From contig MGRR01000036.1 of assembly GCA_001798265.1 (NCBI GenBank), positions 1 to 11,552 on the forward strand: DNA of 11,552 nt, read 5' to 3'. Source of the DNA: Deltaproteobacteria bacterium RIFCSPHIGHO2_12_FULL_43_9. Lineage in GTDB: Bacteria; Bdellovibrionota; O2-12-FULL-43-9. The notes below the pieces were generated by a model. It was given only the letters and a program-made list of their open reading frames with translations, ran no database searches and was not told the DNA's origin. The first letter of the stretch is position 1. Each line of letters opens with the position of its first letter. The translations under genes and the position numbers were made by a program. This document shows positions 1 to 6,911 of this stretch, one piece after another.

Positions 1-13
1 GCTCAGGATGACG
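1..13 (-). repeat. Possible remnant of a palindromic intergenic repeat
   Basis: The window opens with gctcaggatgac, which looks like the inverted end (…GGATGAC) of the 'GTCATCC…' palindrome family found in bulk at 8124-8428. Only the edge is inside the window, so the other arm cannot be checked. The rest of 1-189 shows no gene and no convincing promoter. Confidence 0.35.
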
Positions 14-189
14 CTCAAGACACCGTTGTGTATCACGATTAACCTTCACTAAATAACGGAAAGAATCAGAATAGCAGTAGCAAATCTCCGTCATTGTAAA
101 TAATCTTAAACAGAATCTTAACTGGTATTTAATAAAAGCAGAGCTAAAATTAAAAGAGTAATAAGAGTCTCTATTGTGGGGTAGAAGAG

Positions 190-843
190 ATGAGGAATTT
201 TATTTCTTTAAAAGCCCTTTGTCTCCTGGTTGGGGTTTTGGCCATCTCGGTAAGCTGTGGAAAAGGTGGTGGCGGAGGAGGTGGCGGTGGTGATGGCGGC
301 GCTGGAAGCGAGGCTGTCAGCGGCGAAGAATCCGAGGAACAAAGCGGCGGTGCGAAAGACGGTGAGCTGTCTGTTACAAAAAAAGAAAATGGTGAAGAAA
401 CTAAAGAAGAGCCGGCGTTAAAGCCTGTAGAGGGAATTACCAGGGGTGCTCCCGTTGATTGCGCCGGGGTGACGATTGATCCTGGTTCAATCGCCTTGTC
501 GTATTCGGTTGCAGGTTTTCCAGGGCAGGCAAAGATATTGTTTCAAAACGGATCAAAATATACAACTTCGGTTTCATTAAAGCAGATTACATATCTTACA
601 ATTGGATCTGATACGGTAATATCTACGGATATTCCAAAAACATTTTCTCTTGTTCGAGACGGGCAACGGACTGGAATAGTTACATATTCAGCGCCGCAAT
701 CGGGCATCTCTTCACCCGCCTTGGTCATCTTTGGTTTCGAATGTAGTAGCTTCCAGCTTGGGATGCTACGCAAGGATGCCTTGGGTGGAACCTCGATAAT
801 GAGATTTGTTGACGTCCCTGTTTCTGCGGCATGGTGGCAATAA
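190..843 (+). CDS. Predicted lipoprotein with poly-Gly/acidic linker and one beta-rich domain
   Basis: The function is not recognised. Residues 1-22 form a signal peptide (basic MRNFISLK, then a hydrophobic core) ending at S-V-S-C23. This suggests lipidation at C23, although Ser at -3 is not the usual Leu. Residues 26-39 are almost all Gly and are encoded by a GGN triplet tract, followed to about residue 75 by a Glu/Lys/Gly-rich stretch that looks like a flexible tether. Residues 88-217 alternate hydrophobic and polar residues as in a beta-sandwich and hold two cysteines, C91 and C185. The start of this domain (C91, then ..I-D-P-G-S-I-A-L-S..G-F-P) resembles the repeated modules of the large protein encoded at 1085-5185. 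The ATG at 190 follows a GGGG at 177-180, a plausible ribosome binding site. The protein is probably anchored in the outer or inner membrane facing the periplasm. The gene call is confident; the role is unknown. Confidence 0.85.
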   Translation: MRNFISLKALCLLVGVLAISVSCGKGGGGGGGGGDGGAGSEAVSGEESEEQSGGAKDGELSVTKKENGEETKEEPALKPVEGITRGAPVDCAGVTIDPGSIALSYSVAGFPGQAKILFQNGSKYTTSVSLKQITYLTIGSDTVISTDIPKTFSLVRDGQRTGIVTYSAPQSGISSPALVIFGFECSSFQLGMLRKDALGGTSIMRFVDVPVSAAWWQ

Positions 844-963
844 AACCACTTATTGCCCTGGAAATAATTAAAAATAATTAAGCAAATCTCAACATTGAGC
901 TTAAATTGCGTCTAATGAAATTTACACTACAAAAAGCGGGTATCATTTTGTGGCGTCGTTTTT

Positions 964-969
964 TATAAT
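964..969 (+). promoter_or_regulatory. Isolated -10-like hexamer upstream of the large lipoprotein gene
   Basis: A perfect TATAAT lies 115 bases before the GTG start at 1085, in the 241-base gap between the two lipoprotein genes. No -35-like hexamer is visible 15-19 bases upstream, so this is only a candidate. Just before the start, tatctct-aacg-agaggta (about 1062-1079) could fold into a small hairpin that would occlude the ribosome binding site GAGG at 1073-1076. No terminator was seen after the stop at 843. Confidence 0.25.
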
Positions 970-1084
970 GAGAGAAGCACAAATTTAGCCTCGTGGTTAG
1001 TTCTTCCTTAGTAGTCATCTAAAGAATCAGCATTGAATCTTCAAAGGTTTTTTGTGGCCTTATCTCTAACGAGAGGTATCTTAA

Positions 1085-4000
1085 GTGCAGAACGTTGTGG
1101 CGAGATTAATTCAGAAAACGGTTGTCGTATTCCTATTAGCAACGGTGGGTGTTGGTTTGTATGGCTGTAAGTGTGGGAGGAAGTACGACACACTTTCGTT
1201 ACCAAGTACACAATCCAGTACGTATTTCCTTGATAGCTGTTTAGCTAGCGTAGGTGTATCTTACAGTGCTTCTTATAATAACATTAATCCTTTTGATGTC
1301 CCGGTTGAAGCAGATGGAGTAGATACAGAGACAAGACTAGTTACGCTTACAAATAATAACCCTCCTGACAAAGTGTGCGATCTCACACTTGCTTCAGCGG
1401 CAATGACAACTGCGAATGATTTACATTTTGATGGTTTCCAGGATGCGGGAGGTAACCCGTTAAACTCTCCTGTGCCATTTGGCACCGGTGCTGCTGTGGT
1501 CCTTGCAATACGTGCCGGTACTTCAACAGATACAGGGCTTGAAACCAATACACTTCAAATTATTGTTGATTTAAGTAGAACAGGGGAATCGGGGCCATTT
1601 GATTTAGACGTTTCCGCGTGGTTTGTTGATAATACTATTGCGTGTGCTCTTTCATCTTCAATAACCCCATCATCATATACAAGGGTGGTTCCTCTAGACG
1701 CGTCTGTTACAGAAAATTTAGATACAAGTTTTTCGTATGTTTCAAACGATTGCCCAAGCCTGGTGTACCAAGCAAGGGTAAACAGGGAAAATGACCAACC
1801 TGGATTTCTTGCAGCCGTTATGGATCCAGCGCCAACGGCTCTGACCACATCACCAGTTACATTTCGTTATTTGGATTTTACGCATTCACCCGTCTTTGGT
1901 CCTCCAGGAGCTACTCTTGATGCGTACTATATATTCTCCGTTGATTTAACGGGTGGGATTCGCTATTTCTCGAAAAAATTAGGTGGTGAATTTTCAGTTG
2001 TTACGACCGTAGATCCCTGCGTTGTTTCTGGGGCATTTCAGCGAAGTCCGGCCTCAATCTCTTTTGCGGGGGACTATGGTGATCCATCATCCCAGGCGCC
2101 TGCACAAATTAGTTATGATGGTACAATCCCTGCGGCCACTCCGTGCCTGAACAGGCCTTACGAATTACGAGAACGTCAGGTTTCTATCTCTGGGCCTTCT
2201 CTATTGAGAATAACCTTGCCAACATCTCCTTCATCAACCGGGACATTAGGAGCCGCCGTTTTAGACTTTATCTCTAATGCTGTAGCTACCTGGCCAGCTT
2301 CCGGTTCCGGGACCCAGACAGAGAATAGGGTTCTAGAGCTGGTTCTAACTGATACGGGAGCCGTAGCGGCACAAATTCCGGTCGATGCAATATTAGGTCA
2401 GGTTGACCCATGTATAAGCGCGTTTTCAATAACACCAGCCTCTTTATCGCTTTCGGCCATTCTGGGTGGGATACCTCGGTCTGGGGTTGTAAACGTAGCA
2501 TTTACTCCGACAGCGACATGTCAGTCTACAAACTTCACGGCCACTAAGGTTGAAACTGGTGTTGCGGGTAATCTGGTTTCAACAGGGCAAATGAGCGGAA
2601 GCTTAACGTCGTTAACAACAATCCCATATAACGCAACGCTGACTCCTAATAGTTTAGGTAACACAACACATGCCTGGAGGTTCGATTTATCAACAGGTGG
2701 AGTGATTACCTTCAATATAGATGGCACTGTTACTCAGGATGCCTGTTTATCCGCCTTGACGATTACACCTTCAACCTTGAATTTAGCAGCCTTTTTCGGA
2801 GGAACACCTGCAACAGGAAGTGTGGATGTCGTGTTTACTCCATCCGCAACCTGTTCTTCGGTGAATTTCAACGCCTCAATGGTTGAAACAGGGACTCCGA
2901 ATCTGCTTTCATCCAGCGGACCAGCAACTGGAGCTGCAACTACTCCTACAACATTTACATGGAATGCCATATTAGGGACAAGCCGAGTAGGGAGTGCTAC
3001 ACACAACTACACATTAACCCTGTCAACAGGGGGTGTTGTAACATTTTCGATTGTTGGTGTTGTTTCAGCAGATCCGTGCTTATCAGCATTTTCACTCTCC
3101 ACACAAAGTTTAGTATTGAATGGTGTAATAGGTGGACCGATTCAGACGGATATGGTCATCCTAACGTTTACTCCTTCGGGGCAATGCGGCTCAACATCGT
3201 TTACCGCTTCAAAGGTACAAACCGGAACCGCGGGGATTTTAACCTCAACCGGTCCGGCAAGTGGCACACCTTCATCACTGACAACCTATACATATGATGG
3301 GACACTAACACCTACCGCAGTGGGTTCAGTGACCGATTTATGGACGGTAACCTTACCATCGGGTGTCAGCCTTACATTCACAATCGTTGGTAACGTTACA
3401 CTAGGCCCATGTGCCGGTGCATTAAGTGCCTTAACCTCTCCTGATCCGATAATGGCGTCCACTAGTGGAGTAGATCGATTTGGGGATGTTGTAATAACAA
3501 ATAATTCTACCAGCGGAGCATGTCCTGCGGTTGATGGAACGATTGCATTACAATCAACTACGCTTAGCGGTGGAACATTGATTGAGGTTTTACCGTACAA
3601 TTTCAGTGGGCTATTGGCTGGGCAAGTGGATATCGCGACAAGTCTGGCCCGTGTGGCGCCTGGATCAGTGGTTGAAACCGGAATGCTCCTGGTTACAATC
3701 AATTATGGTCTTGCGGGATCCGGCTCATTAAAAGAGACAGCGACATTCGTCGTAAATGCGGATGTTCAGGCCCTTTGGCAGGATTGCTTGACAAACGTTT
3801 TAGATATTACCCCGGTTCCTGACGACACACTTTCGGCAATGGTTGGAGCCCCCAATGTTTATCGCTCTGTACAATTTACCCTTGCTCCACGTTGTCAGAC
3901 AGGGGCTGATATTACCTGGTTGACTCAAACCGTTTCAGCGGCTGGTGGAACACAGCTAACATTGAATAGTGGTAACTTATCCATTGATCCGGGTCAGACA

Positions 4001-5185
4001 TTAACCGCTTCAAACGTTGTAGAGTTAATCCCTGGTGCCCAGGCTGCGATACTCTACTTAACTACTTCATATACACTTACACCAAGGGCTCCATCTGCAC
4101 CGTCGATGAACCTGGTTGGACCACAGTTTACGGGACTTGTTACACCTATAATCCCTGTGCCCGTTGCAATGTGTAATATAACCTCACCCGTCTCAGGTTC
4201 AACGGTCAGTGGTAACGTACCAATCACATTTGACGTCGCGGTACCGAGTGGAATCATGAATTATCAGATAGACACAATTACAAGCAGCGCGACACCAGCG
4301 CTTGCGACTCCTACCGGTGGTTCTGTAAACCCTGTTGCAGGGGCTATGAATGGAACCTACTCCTTTAACTGGGATAGTATTGCCAGCGGTGTTGGAGTCT
4401 CTGATCGCCAGGACGCAGTAATAAGAATTGACGTAAGAGATAGTGGTCCTTCACCATTTGCCACATCATGTTTAGTACATCTTCATGTCAATAACTCTTC
4501 GGCACCCGCATGTCGTCCTGCAACAACTGTTTGTGGTGATGTTGAGGGTAGTGGTGGCATTACAATTCTGGATGCCGAAATAGCCGCTCAAATCGCGCAA
4601 GGAGTGCCTCTTACGGCTGCGGGACTGAGATGTTCCGATGCGGAGAATGCAGTGCAAAGGTGTCTGATGTCTGACGTGGATAAAGATGGAGTAGTTACTG
4701 GCGTACTACCTGTTGTTCCATCCCTAACTACAGATGCTGGGATTATTGCTTCTTACGCTGCAGGACTTATAAGCCCATTAACATGTAATGACAAACAAAT
4801 GATACTTGACAATACGGCTACATTGCCACTTGGATGTGTGAATACACTCATGACCAAAGACTTCTGTCAGGCAGTTCCGGAAAGGATAACAGCCTCTCAA
4901 TTGCAGTCCACGGGTATCAGGATATATGCGACAGATTCTCAATACCCTGCTCCAGGAATAGGAGCGGCCAGTATTTCCGTAAGGCTTCTCCGCGCCGATG
5001 GCTTGACTTCATCATATGCGCTTCTGCAGCTTAAGGATCCTGCCGGTACCACTTTACCAACCCCATACCTGGTGGCTACACCGGCTGATGTTGTAGTCCG
5101 TAGCCAGGGGCTATTGGCATACGAAGCCTTCCTGCTGATTCAGACAACTACCGGCGTTTGCGGTGTAATCGAGGTTACCCCATAA
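1085..5185 (+). CDS. Giant modular lipoprotein: eight two-cysteine modules, Ig-like region and dockerin-like region
   Basis: No specific function is recognised. The GTG start is supported by GAGG at 1073-1076 (8-base spacing) and by the signal peptide that follows: basic residues, a VVVFLLATVGVG core, and lipobox L-Y-G-C28. Cysteines at roughly regular intervals mark eight modules starting near residues 50, 182, 310, 441, 552, 663, 774 and 900. Each module has one Cys at its start (often D-P-C) and one about 35-50 residues later. The 441, 552 and 663 modules are each exactly 111 residues and clearly homologous (S-I-T-P, F-T-P-x-A-T-C, V-E-T-G, G-V-I-T-F). Phrases such as V-T-L-T-N-N-N recall ASH/Hydin-type Ig folds. 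Residues 1030-1140 look like another Ig-like domain. Residues 1150-1230 are dockerin-like, with G-D-V-E-G-S-G-G (D1152) and D1197-V-D-K-D-G-V, each followed by an A-rich helix. A beta-rich tail reaches residue 1366. It is probably an exported surface protein, with the Ca2+ loops stabilising the C-terminal region. Confidence 0.88.
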   Translation: MQNVVARLIQKTVVVFLLATVGVGLYGCKCGRKYDTLSLPSTQSSTYFLDSCLASVGVSYSASYNNINPFDVPVEADGVDTETRLVTLTNNNPPDKVCDLTLASAAMTTANDLHFDGFQDAGGNPLNSPVPFGTGAAVVLAIRAGTSTDTGLETNTLQIIVDLSRTGESGPFDLDVSAWFVDNTIACALSSSITPSSYTRVVPLDASVTENLDTSFSYVSNDCPSLVYQARVNRENDQPGFLAAVMDPAPTALTTSPVTFRYLDFTHSPVFGPPGATLDAYYIFSVDLTGGIRYFSKKLGGEFSVVTTVDPCVVSGAFQRSPASISFAGDYGDPSSQAPAQISYDGTIPAATPCLNRPYELRERQVSISGPSLLRITLPTSPSSTGTLGAAVLDFISNAVATWPASGSGTQTENRVLELVLTDTGAVAAQIPVDAILGQVDPCISAFSITPASLSLSAILGGIPRSGVVNVAFTPTATCQSTNFTATKVETGVAGNLVSTGQMSGSLTSLTTIPYNATLTPNSLGNTTHAWRFDLSTGGVITFNIDGTVTQDACLSALTITPSTLNLAAFFGGTPATGSVDVVFTPSATCSSVNFNASMVETGTPNLLSSSGPATGAATTPTTFTWNAILGTSRVGSATHNYTLTLSTGGVVTFSIVGVVSADPCLSAFSLSTQSLVLNGVIGGPIQTDMVILTFTPSGQCGSTSFTASKVQTGTAGILTSTGPASGTPSSLTTYTYDGTLTPTAVGSVTDLWTVTLPSGVSLTFTIVGNVTLGPCAGALSALTSPDPIMASTSGVDRFGDVVITNNSTSGACPAVDGTIALQSTTLSGGTLIEVLPYNFSGLLAGQVDIATSLARVAPGSVVETGMLLVTINYGLAGSGSLKETATFVVNADVQALWQDCLTNVLDITPVPDDTLSAMVGAPNVYRSVQFTLAPRCQTGADITWLTQTVSAAGGTQLTLNSGNLSIDPGQTLTASNVVELIPGAQAAILYLTTSYTLTPRAPSAPSMNLVGPQFTGLVTPIIPVPVAMCNITSPVSGSTVSGNVPITFDVAVPSGIMNYQIDTITSSATPALATPTGGSVNPVAGAMNGTYSFNWDSIASGVGVSDRQDAVIRIDVRDSGPSPFATSCLVHLHVNNSSAPACRPATTVCGDVEGSGGITILDAEIAAQIAQGVPLTAAGLRCSDAENAVQRCLMSDVDKDGVVTGVLPVVPSLTTDAGIIASYAAGLISPLTCNDKQMILDNTATLPLGCVNTLMTKDFCQAVPERITASQLQSTGIRIYATDSQYPAPGIGAASISVRLLRADGLTSSYALLQLKDPAGTTLPTPYLVATPADVVVRSQGLLAYEAFLLIQTTTGVCGVIEVTP
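2405..3403 (+). repeat. Three tandem 333-bp (111-codon) coding repeats
   Basis: Within the large lipoprotein gene, the D-P/A-C boundary codons recur at 2405, 2738 and 3071, and the next module's G-P-C lies at 3404. This gives three units of exactly 333 bases. At protein level they share many positions, but at DNA level they are clearly diverged, so the duplication is old and kept in register by selection. Less similar modules of about 126-132 residues lie on both sides (residues 50-440 and 774-1029). Confidence 0.85.
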
Positions 5186-5197
5186 AATACCTTTCCC

Positions 5198-5227
5198 TTG
5201 ACTCACTTTTCTACTGTTGGATAAGAT
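5198..5227 (+). promoter_or_regulatory. Sigma70-like promoter abutting the zapA start codon
   Basis: TTGACT (5198-5203, five of six matches to TTGACA) and TAAGAT (5222-5227, four of six matches to TATAAT) are separated by 18 bases. Only six bases, cgcgtt, separate the -10 element from the ATG at 5234. Transcription would be expected to begin at or next to that A, giving a leaderless zapA mRNA. No Shine-Dalgarno-like sequence precedes this ATG, which agrees. It would serve the whole zapA-fau-ymdB-tyrS operon. Confidence 0.55.
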
Positions 5228-5233
5228 CGCGTT

Positions 5234-5530
5234 ATGAAGAGTGAACAGGGCGCGAAACAGACGGTAGAAATAGAAATCCTAAATCAAAAATATCGCATAA
5301 AAAGTGATACCGACGCAGAGTGGGTTAAAGAGGTAGCAGCTTTTGTTAACAAGAAGATTCAGGATGTGATTACCTCGAAGGCTACTGTTAATCAGGAAAA
5401 GGCTGCTGTACTTGCGGCGTTAAACATCGCTGGTGAGTTGCTGAAACTAAAGGAAGAGACAACGCTTTATAAAAAGCATGTTTCCAAAAGGTCGCAAGAT
5501 CTGATGAAACTGCTTGATGCGAACCTATAA
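5234..5530 (+). CDS. zapA: Cell division protein ZapA
   Basis: ZapA is a small cytoplasmic protein that binds FtsZ and bundles its filaments at the division ring. The 98-residue product has the family layout. An N-terminal beta-hairpin head covers about residues 10-25 (V-E-I-E-I-L-N-Q-K-Y-R-I). A helix follows (W-V-K-E-V-A-A-F-V-N-K-K-I). The long C-terminal coiled-coil helix contains V-N-Q-E-K-A-A-V-L-A-A-L-N-I-A, the usual dimer/tetramer-forming segment. The gene leads a packed operon; the next gene starts 20 bases after its stop. There is no ribosome binding site before the ATG, and a promoter sits directly upstream, so a leaderless message is likely. The family assignment rests on length, pattern and the neighbouring cyclo-ligase gene, a common partner of zapA in proteobacteria. 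Confidence 0.88.
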   Translation: MKSEQGAKQTVEIEILNQKYRIKSDTDAEWVKEVAAFVNKKIQDVITSKATVNQEKAAVLAALNIAGELLKLKEETTLYKKHVSKRSQDLMKLLDANL

Positions 5531-5550
5531 ACCTTCCATAAAGTAAACCG

Positions 5551-6114
5551 ATGCCAAAACGGCAATTTCGCGAAGAATTACTAAAAAAGCGACGCAACCT
5601 TTCCACGCCAGAACGTGACTCCAGAAGCCTGTTAATTCAGGAGAACGCGCAAAAGATAATCCATTGGGATCAAATAAAAAGCATCGGTTTATACGCTAAT
5701 CAGGCAAGCGAGGTGCGAACAGATTTATTATTTAAGATTGCAAAGGAGCGAGGTAAGTCCATTGCCTATCCCAGGATAACAAACGATGAAGCGATTCAAT
5801 ACTATATTATAGATGAATTAAAGGAGCTTGTTCCTGGCATATTTGGAATTCATGAACCACTAAATTCCCAAAAACCTCTATCAATCGGGTTTTTGGATAT
5901 TATTATAGTCCCAGGGCTTGCCTTTGACAGATTGGGATACCGCCTCGGATATGGTAGAGGTTACTTTGATCGTATTCTTACAGGTGTGGACAACAAAAAG
6001 GTTATTGGTTTAGCTTTTGACATTCAGATTGTTGATAAGCTTCCAACACACCCACACGATATAAGGGTTGGAACTATTGTTACCGAAAACGGAGTGATTA
6101 AGTGTAATTTATGA
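5551..6114 (+). CDS. fau: 5-formyltetrahydrofolate cyclo-ligase
   Basis: This enzyme (5-FCL, methenyltetrahydrofolate synthetase, ygfA/fau) uses ATP to convert 5-formyl-THF to 5,10-methenyl-THF and so returns the stored folate form to one-carbon metabolism in the cytoplasm. The 187-residue product is of usual length. The N-terminal basic helix (K-R-Q-F-R-E-E-L-L-K-K-R-R) fits the family. The diagnostic substrate/ATP-binding segment is at residues 121-141: P-G-L-A-F-D-R, then G-Y-R-L-G-Y-G-R-G-Y-F-D-R. G-I-H-E-P at 99-103 is the usual 'G..EP' element. The gene sits 20 bases behind zapA with no clear Shine-Dalgarno, and its stop overlaps the next start (ATGA at 6111-6114). The 6S RNA gene that often lies between zapA and this gene in gammaproteobacteria is absent. 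Confidence 0.93.
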   Translation: MPKRQFREELLKKRRNLSTPERDSRSLLIQENAQKIIHWDQIKSIGLYANQASEVRTDLLFKIAKERGKSIAYPRITNDEAIQYYIIDELKELVPGIFGIHEPLNSQKPLSIGFLDIIIVPGLAFDRLGYRLGYGRGYFDRILTGVDNKKVIGLAFDIQIVDKLPTHPHDIRVGTIVTENGVIKCNL

Positions 6115-6911
6115 AGATTTTATTCATCGGAGACATTGTCGGAGAGCCGGGAAGAAGAGCGCTGAAACTTTTATTGCCTGATTTAAAACAGGAGATAAAA
6201 CCATCCCTAACCCTTGTAAACTGCGAAAATGCCGCCGGCGGGGTAGGTGTAACGAAAGAAATTGGCGAGGAGCTTTTTAAAGCAGGTGCCGACATACTAA
6301 CCTCCGGAAATCACCATTGGTCACAAAAGGGTATCGATGATTACACTGACACAGAGAAAAGGCTCATCAGACCTGCGAATTTCCCTTCAACCGAAAAATT
6401 TCCATGCCCGGGACGGGGATACGTTATTACACAAGATAGTGAAGGCAATAAAATTGGCGTGATTAACCTTCAGGGGCGGGTTTTCATGATGCCACTGGAT
6501 TGCCCATTTCAAACCGCCGACAAGATTATTCAGGAGATAGGGAATGAAACCCGGGTTATATTCATTGATTTTCATGCTGAAGCAACAAGCGAAAAAAGGG
6601 CATTAGGGTTTTACCTCGATGGGCGAGTATCGGCTGTTATTGGAACCCATACCCACGTACAAACAGCGGATGAGCAGATCCTTGAAAATGGAACAGCCTA
6701 TCTTACGGATGCCGGTATGACCGGAATCCGTGATTCAGCAATCGGTGTTGATTATAATCTGGTTATCAAACGCATGATATCCGCGCGCCCGATTAAATAT
6801 CATGTTCCCAAACATGGAATTTCACGTTTAAATGGATGTGTTATAGAGATCGATCCCAAAACCGGTAAGGCAAAATCAATTAAGCGCATTAATCAAGAGA
6901 TTGAAACATAA
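6111..6911 (+). CDS. YmdB-type metallophosphoesterase (TIGR00282 family)
   Basis: This is a calcineurin-like phosphoesterase of the YmdB family. The Bacillus subtilis member hydrolyses 2',3'-cyclic nucleotides and affects biofilm and motility decisions; the role outside Bacillus is poorly known. The 266-residue length matches. The dimetal ligands are all in place: D8 (I-G-D-I-V-G), E39 and N40 (N-C-E-N-A-A-G-G), N67 and H68 (T-S-G-N-H), H155 (D-F-H-A-E-A-T-S-E-K), H180 and H182 (G-T-H-T-H-V-Q-T-A-D). After G-N-H the sequence is H-W-S-Q-K-G rather than the I-W-D-K-K more usual there. It is coupled on both sides, with ATGA to the cyclo-ligase and TAATG to tyrS. In many bacteria this gene follows rny (ribonuclease Y), but no rny is present here. 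Confidence 0.92.
   Translation: MKILFIGDIVGEPGRRALKLLLPDLKQEIKPSLTLVNCENAAGGVGVTKEIGEELFKAGADILTSGNHHWSQKGIDDYTDTEKRLIRPANFPSTEKFPCPGRGYVITQDSEGNKIGVINLQGRVFMMPLDCPFQTADKIIQEIGNETRVIFIDFHAEATSEKRALGFYLDGRVSAVIGTHTHVQTADEQILENGTAYLTDAGMTGIRDSAIGVDYNLVIKRMISARPIKYHVPKHGISRLNGCVIEIDPKTGKAKSIKRINQEIET

Noticed and set aside
2959..3297. 112-residue frame overlapping the large lipoprotein gene, and the many minus-strand frames
   Set aside because: They lie within a strongly supported repeat-containing gene, lack ribosome binding sites and show no recognisable protein pattern.
5531..5550. 6S RNA (ssrS) between zapA and the cyclo-ligase gene
   Set aside because: The gap is only 20 bases, far too short for 6S RNA.
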